From Phycisphaerales bacterium (lineage in GTDB: Bacteria; Planctomycetota; Phycisphaerae; Phycisphaerales; UBA1924): a stretch of DNA of 64,000 nucleotides. Positions within the stretch are counted from its first letter, which is position 1. Every line of letters begins with the position of its first letter. Positions 24,449 to 32,721 of the stretch are shown in pieces. The stretch lies in contig JAJDDE010000125.1 of NCBI GenBank assembly GCA_029260475.1, forward strand, positions 1 through 64,000, read 5' to 3'. The notes under the pieces are model-generated. The model worked only from the letters and a program-made list of their open reading frames with translations. It was not told the origin of the DNA and searched no databases. The position numbers and the translations under genes were made by a program.

Positions 24449-26215
24449 GTGTCCCACAGCAAGCGCCTGACCCTCACGCTCCTCGTCGCCCTGCCCACCA
24501 TCGCGCTGATGGCCCTGGCGCTGCCGCCCGCCTTCGGGCAGCGGCCGAGCGACGACCTCCGCCCACTCGCGGAGGTCTACGACCTCGTCCGCGAGCGCTT
24601 CCGTGAGGAGACCGACAGCGAGGAGATCACGCAGGCCGCCATCAGAGGCATGCTCGAGGCCCTGGACGATCCCTACACCGAGTACATCCCCCCGACCTCC
24701 ATCCGCGACTTCGATAAGGACGTGCGTGGCGAGTACATCGGCATCGGTGCCGAGGTGGACGCCTCGGAGGGCTTCCTCCGCATCGCCTCGCCGATGGACG
24801 GCTCGCCCTCGTGGAACGCCGGGCTCGAGCCGGACGACCTGGTCGTGGGTGTGGACGGCATCTCCACCTTCATGATGCCGCTGACCGACGTCATCGACCA
24901 CCTGCTGGGCGAGGCGGACACCGAGGTGGTGGTCACCATCGAGCGCACCGGCACCAAGGCGGACTGGCCCACGGACGCGACGCAGGCGAGCACGCTCGTC
25001 GTCGCTCAGACCGAGGAGGATGTGGAGCCGTACGAGTCCTCGCCCGCGATCAAGGCGGGGCGCACGCGCTTCGACCTCGCGCTCACCCGCAAGCCCATCC
25101 GCACCATCACGACCAAGGGCCTCTTCCGCGAGGGCGAGGACTGGCGCTACTACGCCGACCCCGAGGACAAGGTCGCGTACATCCGCCTCACGCAGTTCAC
25201 CGACAGCACCCCGACCACGCTCGATCGCGCCCTGCGCCCGCTCGTCCGCGACGGGATGAAGGGCCTGATCCTGGACCTCCGCTACAACTCGGGCGGCTCG
25301 CTGCTCGCCGCCATCCAGACATCGGACCTCTTCCTGCGCGAGGGCACCATTGTCAGCACGCGCGGGCGAGGCCGGCCCGGCGGCATCGCCAACGCCTCCA
25401 ACACGCGCTTCGAGCTCCCCGACTTCCCGATGATCGTCCTCGTCAACGGCGGCAGCGCCAGCGCGAGCGAGATCGTCGCGGGCGCCCTCAAGGACAACAA
25501 TCGCGCGATCGTGCTGGGCGAGCGCTCCTTCGGCAAGGGCTCGGTCCAGGGCGTCTACCCCCTCCCCTCGGGCAAGGGCGCACTCAAGATCACCGAGCAG
25601 TACTACTACCTCCCCAGCGGCAGGCTCCTGCACCGCACCGACGACTCCACCGAGTGGGGCGTCGATCCGACCGAGGGGTTCTACGTCCCCATGGAGCCGC
25701 AGGCCTCGATCGAGATGTGGCGCGAGCGCCGCGCCGCCGAGACGCTCCGCGCCGAGGCGCCCGAGGGCGATTGGTCGGACCCCGTCTGGATCATGGAGCA
25801 CCTGAAGGACCCGCAGCTCGCCGCCGCGGTGCGGGCGCTGCACGCGAAGATCATCGAGGGCGAGTGGGAGACGGTCGGCGGCGTCCAGCAGGCCGGCACC
25901 ATCGAGCTCGCCGCCCTGAAGATCGAGAGCGAGCGTCGTGAGCTCTTCCTCGACGAACTGGCCCGCATCGACAAGCGCATCGCCGCCCTGCAGGTCGCCG
26001 CGAGCGAGGAGGATGCCGACGCCGCGCTGGACCTCATCCCCGACGACGCGACGCTCACCGACGGGCGCATGGACATCTACGACAGCGAGGGCAACGTCAT
26101 CGCGACCCTCCGCATCACGGGCGAGGACCTCGAGCGCTTCCTGACCCGCGCGCCGCTCGCGCCGCAGGACAAGAGCGCCGCGGCCCCCGTCGACGACAAC
26201 GAGGCCGACGGCTGA
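24449..26215 (+). CDS. C-terminal processing peptidase, S41 family
   Basis: 588 aa from the GTG of (M)SHSKRLTLTLL, with GGAAGGA 9 bases upstream; the residues to AFG-Q form a signal peptide. Domains in order: a helical N-terminus with 'EALDDPYTEYIPP', a PDZ domain ('GIGAEVDASEGFLRIASPMDGSPS...GLEPDDLVVGVDG'), and the peptidase core with 'SASASEIV' (catalytic Ser) and 'RSFGKGSVQGVYPLPSG' (catalytic Lys). It should cleave C-termini of envelope proteins in the periplasm. A C-terminal extension of about 180 residues has helical, acidic character and is unrecognised. It is directly followed by tsaD with no gap. Confidence 0.92.
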   Translation: MSHSKRLTLTLLVALPTIALMALALPPAFGQRPSDDLRPLAEVYDLVRERFREETDSEEITQAAIRGMLEALDDPYTEYIPPTSIRDFDKDVRGEYIGIGAEVDASEGFLRIASPMDGSPSWNAGLEPDDLVVGVDGISTFMMPLTDVIDHLLGEADTEVVVTIERTGTKADWPTDATQASTLVVAQTEEDVEPYESSPAIKAGRTRFDLALTRKPIRTITTKGLFREGEDWRYYADPEDKVAYIRLTQFTDSTPTTLDRALRPLVRDGMKGLILDLRYNSGGSLLAAIQTSDLFLREGTIVSTRGRGRPGGIANASNTRFELPDFPMIVLVNGGSASASEIVAGALKDNNRAIVLGERSFGKGSVQGVYPLPSGKGALKITEQYYYLPSGRLLHRTDDSTEWGVDPTEGFYVPMEPQASIEMWRERRAAETLRAEAPEGDWSDPVWIMEHLKDPQLAAAVRALHAKIIEGEWETVGGVQQAGTIELAALKIESERRELFLDELARIDKRIAALQVAASEEDADAALDLIPDDATLTDGRMDIYDSEGNVIATLRITGEDLERFLTRAPLAPQDKSAAAPVDDNEADG

Positions 26216-27271
26216 GTGCGCGTTCTGGGCGTCGAATCGAGCTGCGACGAGACGGCCTTCGCGGTCGTCGATGACGCGCGCACCGTCGTCTCGAGCGCCG
26301 TCGCCTCCCAGCACGACCTCCACGCGGAGTTCGGCGGTGTGGTGCCCGAAATCGCCAGCCGTGCGCACGTCGAGCGGCTCATCCCCACGCTGCGCAGCGC
26401 GCTCGCCCAGGCGGGCTGCGGGCTCTCGGAGATCGACGCGATCGCGGTCGGGCACACGCCGGGCCTGATCGGCGCGCTGCTCGTGGGCGTGTCGGCGGCC
26501 AAGGCGCTGTCGTGGTCACTGGGCGTGCCTCTGGTGGGCGTGGACCACGTCAAGGCGCACCTCTACGCGGGCCTCTTGGAGACGGACCTCGACGAGACCG
26601 CCTGCTTCCCCGCGCTCGGTTTCGTCGGCTCGGGCGGGCACACAGCCCTGTACCGCATGGCTTCGCCCACACAGGTCGAGCGCCTGGGCGGCACCATCGA
26701 CGACGCGATCGGCGAGGCGTACGACAAAGTCGGCGCGATGCTCGGCCTCGGGCACCCGGGCGGGCCGGTCGTCGATCGCCTGGCGCAGACCGGCAACGAG
26801 CGGGCGCACGACTTCCCCGTCTCCACGCTGGGCAAGGAGTCCCTCGACTTCTCCTTCAGCGGCCTCAAAACCAGCGTGCTCTACGCTGTGCGCGGGCACC
26901 CCGCCAAGGGCCCCAACAACAAACCCGTCTTCCCGCGCGAAGCGAGCGACCTCGACGAGAGCGCCGTCGCGGATGTGTGCGCGAGCTTCCAGCGTGCCGC
27001 GGTGCGGGCGGTGGTGAAGAAGCTGGGGCGGGCGATCGGAGCGCACCCCGATGCGCGCACGCTCTTTGTCGGTGGCGGGGTGAGCGCCAACAGCGCGCTC
27101 CGTGCGGCGCTGCAACAATGGGGTGACGAGCGAGACGTCCGGGTCGCCCTCCCCGCGATGCACTTCTGCGTGGACAACGGCGCGATGATCGCGGGCCTGG
27201 GCACCCGCATGCTCGAAGCCGGCACGCGCGACGACCTCTCGCTCTGCGCGATCCCCTCGGGCGCATCGTGA
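26216..27271 (+). CDS. tsaD: tRNA N6-threonylcarbamoyladenosine synthase subunit TsaD
   Basis: 351 aa, GTG start immediately after the protease stop. 'VLGVESSCDETAFAVVDD' is the universal TsaD opening. The metal-binding histidines are in 'GVDHVKAHLYAG' and the nucleotide site in 'FVGSGGHTALYRM' and 'DDAIGEAYDKVGAMLGLGHPGGP'. The late 'FVGGGVSANSALR' and 'FCVDNGAMIAGLG' complete the ASKHA fold. It transfers the threonylcarbamoyl group to A37 of ANN-decoding tRNAs with TsaB and TsaE, which are not in the window. The start of the next gene overlaps its stop. Confidence 0.96.
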   Translation: MRVLGVESSCDETAFAVVDDARTVVSSAVASQHDLHAEFGGVVPEIASRAHVERLIPTLRSALAQAGCGLSEIDAIAVGHTPGLIGALLVGVSAAKALSWSLGVPLVGVDHVKAHLYAGLLETDLDETACFPALGFVGSGGHTALYRMASPTQVERLGGTIDDAIGEAYDKVGAMLGLGHPGGPVVDRLAQTGNERAHDFPVSTLGKESLDFSFSGLKTSVLYAVRGHPAKGPNNKPVFPREASDLDESAVADVCASFQRAAVRAVVKKLGRAIGAHPDARTLFVGGGVSANSALRAALQQWGDERDVRVALPAMHFCVDNGAMIAGLGTRMLEAGTRDDLSLCAIPSGAS

Positions 27272-27843
27272 GCAGGCGACTGCACGACACCTCGACGGAC
27301 GCCCCGCCACCCTACAACCACCCCGCGGCGTGGCCCGACGAGCGGCTCCTGAAGCACTGCGACCTTCATCGCGGGCGCACCAGCGGGCCGGGCGGGCAGC
27401 ACCGCAACCGTGTCGAGACGCACGTCACGCTCACGCACACCGACACGGGCATCCAGGGGCAGGCGGGCGAGCGGCGCGAGGCGAACGTGAACATGCGCGT
27501 CGCGATACGCCGACTGCGCCTCGCGCTGGCCACCGAGCACCGGCTGCCCGTCCGGGAGGGCGACATCGGCTCGGCGCTCTGGAAGGGGCGTCTGCTGCGC
27601 AAGAAGGACGATCAGGGCATCGTCCGTGCGCGCATCAGCGTGAACACCGAGCACCGCGATTACCCGTCGCTGCTCGCCGAGGCGATGGACGCCATCGAGG
27701 CGTGCGACTACGACATGAAACGCGCTGGCATGCGCCTGGAGACGTCCACCGCCCAGCTCATCAAGCTGGTCAGAGAGCACAAGCCGGCGCTCGCGCGTCT
27801 GAATGCCCAGCGCGCCGAGCGTGGGCTACCCACGGTGCGGTAG
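27268..27843 (+). CDS. GGQ-domain release-factor-like protein
   Basis: 191 aa, GTG start overlapping the tsaD stop (GTGA). It consists of a lone RF-1 catalytic domain: 'HRGRTSGPGGQHRNRVETHVTLTH' has the GGQ loop that triggers peptidyl-tRNA hydrolysis. A helical C-terminal region follows ('DYDMKRAGMRLETSTAQLIKLVREHK'). It lacks the codon-recognition domains of RF1/RF2, as in ArfB/ICT1-type rescue factors, but the tail is less basic than in ArfB. It is probably a ribosome-rescue or related hydrolase; coupling to tsaD places it with translation genes. Confidence 0.85.
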   Translation: MSRRLHDTSTDAPPPYNHPAAWPDERLLKHCDLHRGRTSGPGGQHRNRVETHVTLTHTDTGIQGQAGERREANVNMRVAIRRLRLALATEHRLPVREGDIGSALWKGRLLRKKDDQGIVRARISVNTEHRDYPSLLAEAMDAIEACDYDMKRAGMRLETSTAQLIKLVREHKPALARLNAQRAERGLPTVR

Positions 27844-27876
27844 GGGCGGCGGTACCCCGTCGTGTAGGCTACCCGC

Positions 27877-28713
27877 ATGAAGATCAACGACGTGCTCGCG
27901 CTCGCGGATGAATTGGCTGGCTTCGGGCGCACCCCCGCGGACTCCTGCGTCGCGCACGACGCGTCGGAGCCCGTGAAGAAGGCGCTCGCGACCATCAACT
28001 GCGACACGGGCGACCTGCTGCTCGCCAAGCAGCTCGGCTGCGACACCGTCATCGTGCACCACCCGCTCGCGGGCAGCGCCAGGCGTGAGTTCCACCGCGT
28101 GCTCCAACGCATGGTGGAGCTGATGGTGGAGCACCACGTCTCGGGCGAGCGTGCGATCAACGCCACCGAGCGCCTGCGCGAGCGCTGCCGCTTCAACGAC
28201 CACGCCTCGGACTGGGATCACCTCGTCAGCGGCGCACGCCTGCTCGGGCTCAACCTGATGAACGCCCACCTCGCGCCCGACGAGATCGGCAGGCAGGTGA
28301 TGGTCAAGGCGCTCGAGGGGCTGGGCGAGCACGAGCCGGTGTCGGCGGTCGCGGAGCGTTTGCGACAGATCCCCGAGCTGGCGCACGAGTTCAACGATTT
28401 CATCGAAGTGCCCGACGACCCGATGCGCCAGTGCGGCCGCATCGCGGTGATGCACGCGGGCGGGACCAACGGCGGGGCCGACGTCGCCCAGGCCCTCTTC
28501 GAGGCGGGCATCGGGACCGTCATCTACATCCACCTCAGTGGCGACGACGCGATCCGCCTCCGCGAACGCGCCGAGGCGGGCGGGCTCGGGGGCGTGCTCG
28601 TCACCGGGCACTTCGCGACCGACGCCATCGGCATGAACGCCTACCTCGACGCCGTCGAGAAGAAGGGTGTGGAGGTAGTGCGCCACGGGGGCCTGGGCAC
28701 CTTCGCGCACTGA
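27877..28713 (+). CDS. Nif3-like (DUF34) dinuclear metal protein
   Basis: 278 aa. 'CDTVIVHHPLAGSARR' has the metal-binding HHP motif, and 'GGVLVTGHFATDAIGMNAYLD' supplies the second metal-site His and Asp near the end. The family (formerly annotated GTP cyclohydrolase I type 2) forms toroidal hexamers with a two-metal site, and the true substrate is debated. This member has a mid-region insertion without the PII-like domain of larger homologues. It lies 33 bases after the GGQ gene on the same strand and probably shares its transcript. Confidence 0.85.
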   Translation: MKINDVLALADELAGFGRTPADSCVAHDASEPVKKALATINCDTGDLLLAKQLGCDTVIVHHPLAGSARREFHRVLQRMVELMVEHHVSGERAINATERLRERCRFNDHASDWDHLVSGARLLGLNLMNAHLAPDEIGRQVMVKALEGLGEHEPVSAVAERLRQIPELAHEFNDFIEVPDDPMRQCGRIAVMHAGGTNGGADVAQALFEAGIGTVIYIHLSGDDAIRLRERAEAGGLGGVLVTGHFATDAIGMNAYLDAVEKKGVEVVRHGGLGTFAH

Positions 28714-28769
28714 GCAATCACGCCCGCAAGCGAGGGGGCGTACCGGGCGCGATCGCCTACACTCTCCCC

Positions 28770-29990
28770 ATGGCGGACAGCACACAAGCAGACCCGAGCG
28801 GTCGCCTTGGGGACCTCGTTCGTGAGGCCTCCGAGCGGGCAACGGTCATCAGACACGACATCCACGCGCACCCAGAGCTCATGTTCGAGGAGTTCCGTAC
28901 CAGCGGCGTCGTCGCGCAGGAATTGGACAGCCTGGGCATCGCGCACAGCGCCGGTCTTGCGCGCGGCACGGGCGTCCTGGGGTTCCTCCCCGCGACCACC
29001 AAGGCCCCCGAGGACGCGAAGACCATCGCCCTCCGCGCCGACATGGACGCACTGCCCATCACCGAAGAGACCGGCGCCTCCTACACCAGCACCACGCCGG
29101 GCGTCATGCACGCCTGCGGGCACGACGGGCACACCGCGGGCCTGCTCGGCGCCGCCCGCGTGCTCAGCAAGAGCGAGCGGCAGCACAACGTGCTGCTGAT
29201 CTTCCAGCCCGCCGAGGAGGGCGGGGGCGGGGCGAACATCCTGTGTGAAGAGGGCGCGCTCGACGGCTCGATCATCGGCAGGCCCGTCGATCAGGTCTAC
29301 GGCGCGCACGGCTTCCCGGACCTCGAGGTCGGACGCGTCTCCACGCGCGACGGCGTCATGTTCGCGAGCACCGACGAGTTCAGCCTCCGCATCAAGGGCA
29401 AGGGCGGGCACGCCGCCTACCCGCACCACGGCGTGGACCCCGTCGTCGTCGGTGCCCACCTCATCACCGCGCTGCAGACCATCATCTCCCGGCGGATCGC
29501 GCCGGTGGAGTCGGGCGTGATCACCATCGGAGCCGTCCACGCGGGCACCACGTTCAACGTGATCCCCGACACCTGCACCATGCAGGGCACGATCCGTGCG
29601 CTCAACACCGAAACACGGCGCTTCCTCGAAGAGGAGTTCCGCCTGATCGTGAACAACACCTGCGCCGCCTTCGGCGCGAGCGCGGAGATCGACTGGAACA
29701 ACGGCTACCCCGCGACGGTGAACGACGCTGAGCCCACAGAGCGCTTCCGCCAGGTCGCCCGCAGGGCGATCGGCGAGGAACTCGTCATGGAGAAGCCCAC
29801 GCCCACGATGGGCGGCGAGGACTTCAGTTATTACGCCCTGCGCGTCCCCGCGTGCTTCTTCCTCGTGGGGCTGCGCCCCAAGGACTGGCACACCAGCCCG
29901 GGCCTGCACACGCCACGCTTCGATTTCAACGACGAGGCCCTGCCCGTCGCGATCGAGGTGCTGTCGAGGCTGGCGCTCGAGGACCTGTAA
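28770..29990 (+). CDS. M20 family amidohydrolase (hippurate hydrolase/IAA-amino-acid hydrolase type)
   Basis: 406 aa from the ATG of MADSTQADPSG; the track ORF begins far upstream in the preceding gene. 'RHDIHAHPELMFEE', 'ALRADMDALPITEETG' and 'GVMHACGHDGHTAGLLGAA' form the M20D metal site with its Cys/His ligands, then 'FQPAEEGGGGAN' gives the catalytic Glu region. The lid domain starts at 'SLRIKGKGGHAAYPHHGVDP', and 'PTMGGEDFSYY' closes the site. The enzyme should remove N-acyl groups from amino acids in the cytoplasm. The last 18 bases of the gene recur after the next gene (30543-30560), see findings. Confidence 0.9.
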   Translation: MADSTQADPSGRLGDLVREASERATVIRHDIHAHPELMFEEFRTSGVVAQELDSLGIAHSAGLARGTGVLGFLPATTKAPEDAKTIALRADMDALPITEETGASYTSTTPGVMHACGHDGHTAGLLGAARVLSKSERQHNVLLIFQPAEEGGGGANILCEEGALDGSIIGRPVDQVYGAHGFPDLEVGRVSTRDGVMFASTDEFSLRIKGKGGHAAYPHHGVDPVVVGAHLITALQTIISRRIAPVESGVITIGAVHAGTTFNVIPDTCTMQGTIRALNTETRRFLEEEFRLIVNNTCAAFGASAEIDWNNGYPATVNDAEPTERFRQVARRAIGEELVMEKPTPTMGGEDFSYYALRVPACFFLVGLRPKDWHTSPGLHTPRFDFNDEALPVAIEVLSRLALEDL

Positions 29991-30040
29991 GCGACGGGCG
30001 CGTGGCTGGGCATCGCACTTTCGCTTGAGCGAGGCGCAGC

Positions 30041-30406
30041 ATGGAATTCTTCATCTTCCTTGCATTCCCGATATTCGCGGCTTTCTCTGAGAAACTGCAC
30101 GCCCCTGAGTGGCTTGTTCACGGCGCTCTTGGGTTGAGCATCGCGCTCGGTGTGTTCTGTGTGGCGAGCAACCTGTTGTTGGCAGTCGGGAGTTGGCTTC
30201 GCGGTTGGAATGGTTCTTTCCTACCGCTGTTGGGTCAGTGGTATTGCGGCTGGGCCGCTCTTGGCGCGGTACTCGTTGACTGGCCGGAGTGGATCGCGTG
30301 GGCCTTGGGCATCCTCGCGGTATTGGACGTTGGGGGCATTCCCATGCTCGTATGCGCGATGGTGTCTTCGCGGAATGACGAGCGTGAGTCCTCGGTCGAG
30401 CCGTGA
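30041..30406 (+). CDS. small membrane protein of unknown function
   Basis: 121 aa with GAGGCG upstream of the ATG. Four hydrophobic segments can be drawn (about 3-18, 25-50, 62-80, 85-108), separated by short Trp-rich loops such as 'GSWLRGWNGSF' and 'GQWYCGWAALG'; the C-terminus is charged. No family is recognised. Base composition is slightly less GC-rich than that of the amidohydrolase gene. It sits just behind that gene and is followed by a faint copy of the amidohydrolase 3' end, which suggests it was inserted. Confidence 0.65.
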   Translation: MEFFIFLAFPIFAAFSEKLHAPEWLVHGALGLSIALGVFCVASNLLLAVGSWLRGWNGSFLPLLGQWYCGWAALGAVLVDWPEWIAWALGILAVLDVGGIPMLVCAMVSSRNDERESSVEP

Positions 30407-30748
30407 GGCCTTGTGCTGTCACCCGGCGATGCCGTCCGTTGCGATTGCGGGTTGGTGTGCCGGGCTTCTCGCGCAGACGCTGTTCATCGTTCCGAGCGGG
30501 AGACACCACGCAGCGAAGCGCTGCATGGTGGCACCGGGCACCGCGCTGTAGGACCTGTAACCTTCGAATCGCTTATGCGGTCGTGAAGCTGGGCCGGCGT
30601 GCGCGATTGGCCTTGCGGATCGGCGCCTTCGTTCATCGGTTGAGACGACATCGCTTGCGATTCGGCGTGTGCGCGGCAGTGTGTACCTGAAGCACGAGGC
30701 GGGCTGAGTCAGGCCGCCGTTCCAACGCGAGTACAGAGAGAAGAAGAT
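30407..30748. other. intergenic region with degenerate copy of the M20 gene end
   Basis: 342 bases without a credible gene. Bases 30543-30560 match the last 18 bases of the M20 gene with two changes, one of which turns the Glu codon into TAG. Just upstream, TGGTGGCACCGG resembles the second hairpin repeat family (see 47979). The GAGAGAAGAAG ribosome site of the next gene lies at the end. Confidence 0.45.
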
Positions 30749-31495
30749 ATGAACCTCACCCACACCGCCATCGCGGCGCTGGTTATCGGTGCGCCCGCCC
30801 TCGCCGGCTTTGCGAACATCGATTTCTCCGTCGAGGACGATTTCCTCACGCCCCTCGTCAACGGGCAGGAGATCAACAGCCCGGGTGAGTTCGGCAACCT
30901 CTTCACGATCACGTCCACTGGACGCCTGGCGATCTTCGACACCTCCGATCCCGGTGCGAACGACGCGGGCGGCGACCCCGACCTGCTCGTGAACCAGGGC
31001 AACGCGCTGATCATCCAGAACACGGGCATGCTCACGCAGTCCACCGCAGACATCTTCAACACCCCCAACGACAGCGCGGGTGGCGGCAGCATCTTCTTCA
31101 ACTTCCTGCAGCCCGCCGAGCTCGGTAGCGTGGACCTGATCGACGTGGACGACGCCAACGGCGTCACCGTCACGCTGACCGATGACATGGGTCGCCAGCG
31201 CGTTTATAACGTGCCCAACAGCTTCACCAACGAGGTCAACACCGACGGCCCCGCCGGCTTCGACACGCTGAGCCTGCTCGACACCATGCCCCAGCTGGGC
31301 GAGGGTGGCGGCACCGCGACGCTCGTCTCCGAGGACATGGGCTACGACGCGACCCGCGTGCTCACCCTTGAAGTGGACCTCGCCGGCTCGGGCGGCGTGG
31401 ACAACCTCTTCATCGAGTCGATCGTGCCCACCCCGGGTGCCGCGGCCCTCTTCGCCTGCTCGGGTCTCGCGATGATCCGTCGTCGTCGGGCCTGA
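30749..31495 (+). CDS. secreted protein with exosortase-type C-terminal sorting tail (paralogue 1)
   Basis: 248 aa. Signal peptide MNLTHTAIAALVIGAPALAG; beta-rich mature domain starting 'FANIDFSVEDDFLTPLVNGQ' with many Asp/Asn-Gly turns; C-terminus 'VPTPGAAALFACSGLAMI' then RRRRA. This is the PEP-CTERM layout (Pro-x-Pro motif, hydrophobic span, basic end), but with PTPGA in place of PEP. Such tails are cut by an exosortase, and one is encoded at 56710. The protein is probably surface-bound and binds calcium or carbohydrate; no activity is recognisable. It has a close tandem paralogue 310 bases downstream. Confidence 0.85.
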   Translation: MNLTHTAIAALVIGAPALAGFANIDFSVEDDFLTPLVNGQEINSPGEFGNLFTITSTGRLAIFDTSDPGANDAGGDPDLLVNQGNALIIQNTGMLTQSTADIFNTPNDSAGGGSIFFNFLQPAELGSVDLIDVDDANGVTVTLTDDMGRQRVYNVPNSFTNEVNTDGPAGFDTLSLLDTMPQLGEGGGTATLVSEDMGYDATRVLTLEVDLAGSGGVDNLFIESIVPTPGAAALFACSGLAMIRRRRA

Positions 31496-31805
31496 TCGAG
31501 CACAAGGACCACATCTCAGCGGGACGAGCCAATAGGCCCCCGGATCAACACAACGACCCCGCGTCGGACCACCGATGCGGGGTCGTTGCGTGGTCGGATT
31601 TCGTGGGGACAACACACCCTGATGAGAAGATGGGCAACGTACAAAGGGTGGGTTGACGTCAACTTTTGCGATGATGCCAAGAAATCCGGACTCGTCGTTG
31701 CCACGTACTCGACTTGGCGTAGTGTTTATACCTCAGCACCCCCCATTCTGCGTGGGTTCGGTGTTGAATTGCTGAGTCTGCCCCTGTGATAGAGAGAGAA
31801 AACCT
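31496..31805. other. intergenic region between sorting-tail paralogues
   Basis: 310 bases: a strong hairpin (31552-31587), then a less GC-rich stretch with the perfect palindrome GTTGACGTCAAC at 31652-31663 and a TTTATAC box near 31728. It probably contains a separate promoter for the second paralogue. Confidence 0.5.
31552..31587 (+). terminator. hairpin after sorting-tail paralogue 1
   Basis: AACGACCCCGC and GCGGGGTCGTT form a perfect 11-bp stem with a 14-base loop, 56 bases after the stop codon. There is no T run, so it may act as a transcript-end stabiliser or weak terminator. Confidence 0.6.
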
Positions 31806-32555
31806 GTGAATCACTCGACCACCGCCGCCCTCCTGCTGGGCTTCGTCGCGGCCCCCGCCCTTGCCGGCTTCGCAACCATCGACTTTTCGACCGAGGACGA
31901 TTTCCTCACGCCCCTCGTCAACGGGCAGGAGATCAACAACCCGGGCGAGTTCGGCAACCTCCTGACCTTCACCGGTCTGAGCGGCAGCCGCTTGGCGATC
32001 TTCGACACCGACCCCGCGGGCCCGAATTCCGGTAGCGGCGACCCGGACCTTCTGGTCGGACAGGGCAACGCCCTGATCATCCAGAACACCAGCCTGCTTA
32101 CCCAGACCACCGCCGACATTTTCGACACCCCTGATGACAACATCGGTGGCGACTTCGTCATCGACCTCGTCACCGCCGGGCAGGTCTCGAGCATCGATCT
32201 CATCGACATCAACAGCGGCGGGCGCACCGTCATCACGCTGACCGACGAAAACGGCTTCCAGCGCGTCTACGACGTCCCCAGCAACTGGTCCAACCAGGCC
32301 CCGACCCCCATGGGCTTCGACACGCTCAGCCTGCTGACCCTGCTGCCCCAGGACGGCGAGGGCTCCGGCGGCGACGCGATCGTCACCCTCAACGACGCGG
32401 GCTACGACCAGTCTGCCGTCGCGAGCATCAACTTCCGCGTCTTCGGCTCCGCTGGCTTCGACAACATCGTCATCGATTCGCTCGTCCCCGCGCCCGGCGC
32501 CCTCGCGCTGTTGGGTCTGACGGGCCTCGCTGGCGTCCGTCGCCGCCGCGCCTGA
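31806..32555 (+). CDS. secreted protein with exosortase-type C-terminal sorting tail (paralogue 2)
   Basis: 249 aa, GTG start behind GAGAGAGAA. Signal peptide (M)NHSTTAALLLGFVAAPALAG, then 'FATIDFSTEDDFLTPLVNGQ', almost identical to paralogue 1, then a diverging beta-rich middle. The C-terminal tail is 'LVPAPGALALLGLTGLAG' followed by VRRRRA, the PAPGA form of an exosortase sorting tail. Paralogue 1 and this gene are probably exported, cut and anchored or released in the same way. A good terminator follows. The function of the mature domain is unknown. Confidence 0.85.
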   Translation: MNHSTTAALLLGFVAAPALAGFATIDFSTEDDFLTPLVNGQEINNPGEFGNLLTFTGLSGSRLAIFDTDPAGPNSGSGDPDLLVGQGNALIIQNTSLLTQTTADIFDTPDDNIGGDFVIDLVTAGQVSSIDLIDINSGGRTVITLTDENGFQRVYDVPSNWSNQAPTPMGFDTLSLLTLLPQDGEGSGGDAIVTLNDAGYDQSAVASINFRVFGSAGFDNIVIDSLVPAPGALALLGLTGLAGVRRRRA

Positions 32556-32593
32556 GCCCCGCGGCTGGATCCAGCCCGCCTCGACGCACTCGA

Positions 32594-32623
32594 CCCCGCT
32601 CGTCTCTACCGTGCGGGGTTTTT
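32594..32623 (+). terminator. rho-independent terminator after sorting-tail paralogue 2
   Basis: CCCCGC and GCGGGG stem with a 13-base loop followed by TTTTT. The long uvrC ORF of the track begins inside it, which argues for the later uvrC start. Confidence 0.75.
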
Positions 32624-32721
32624 CATGCGCTGTCAGATGGCCGCACACGCGCAGGGTAGGGCCGTTCTCGCGGTGGCGCAGATCCGCGGCTGAGCGACAG
32701 GTCCACGCGTACGCTCAATCG

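Noticed and set aside
24233-26455. 740-aa minus-strand ORF
   Set aside because: Shadow of the S41 protease and tsaD genes, whose motifs are intact on the plus strand.
30403-30690. 95-aa ORF after the small membrane protein
   Set aside because: Arg/Cys-rich translation without a ribosome site, in a region better explained by repeats and a gene-end remnant.
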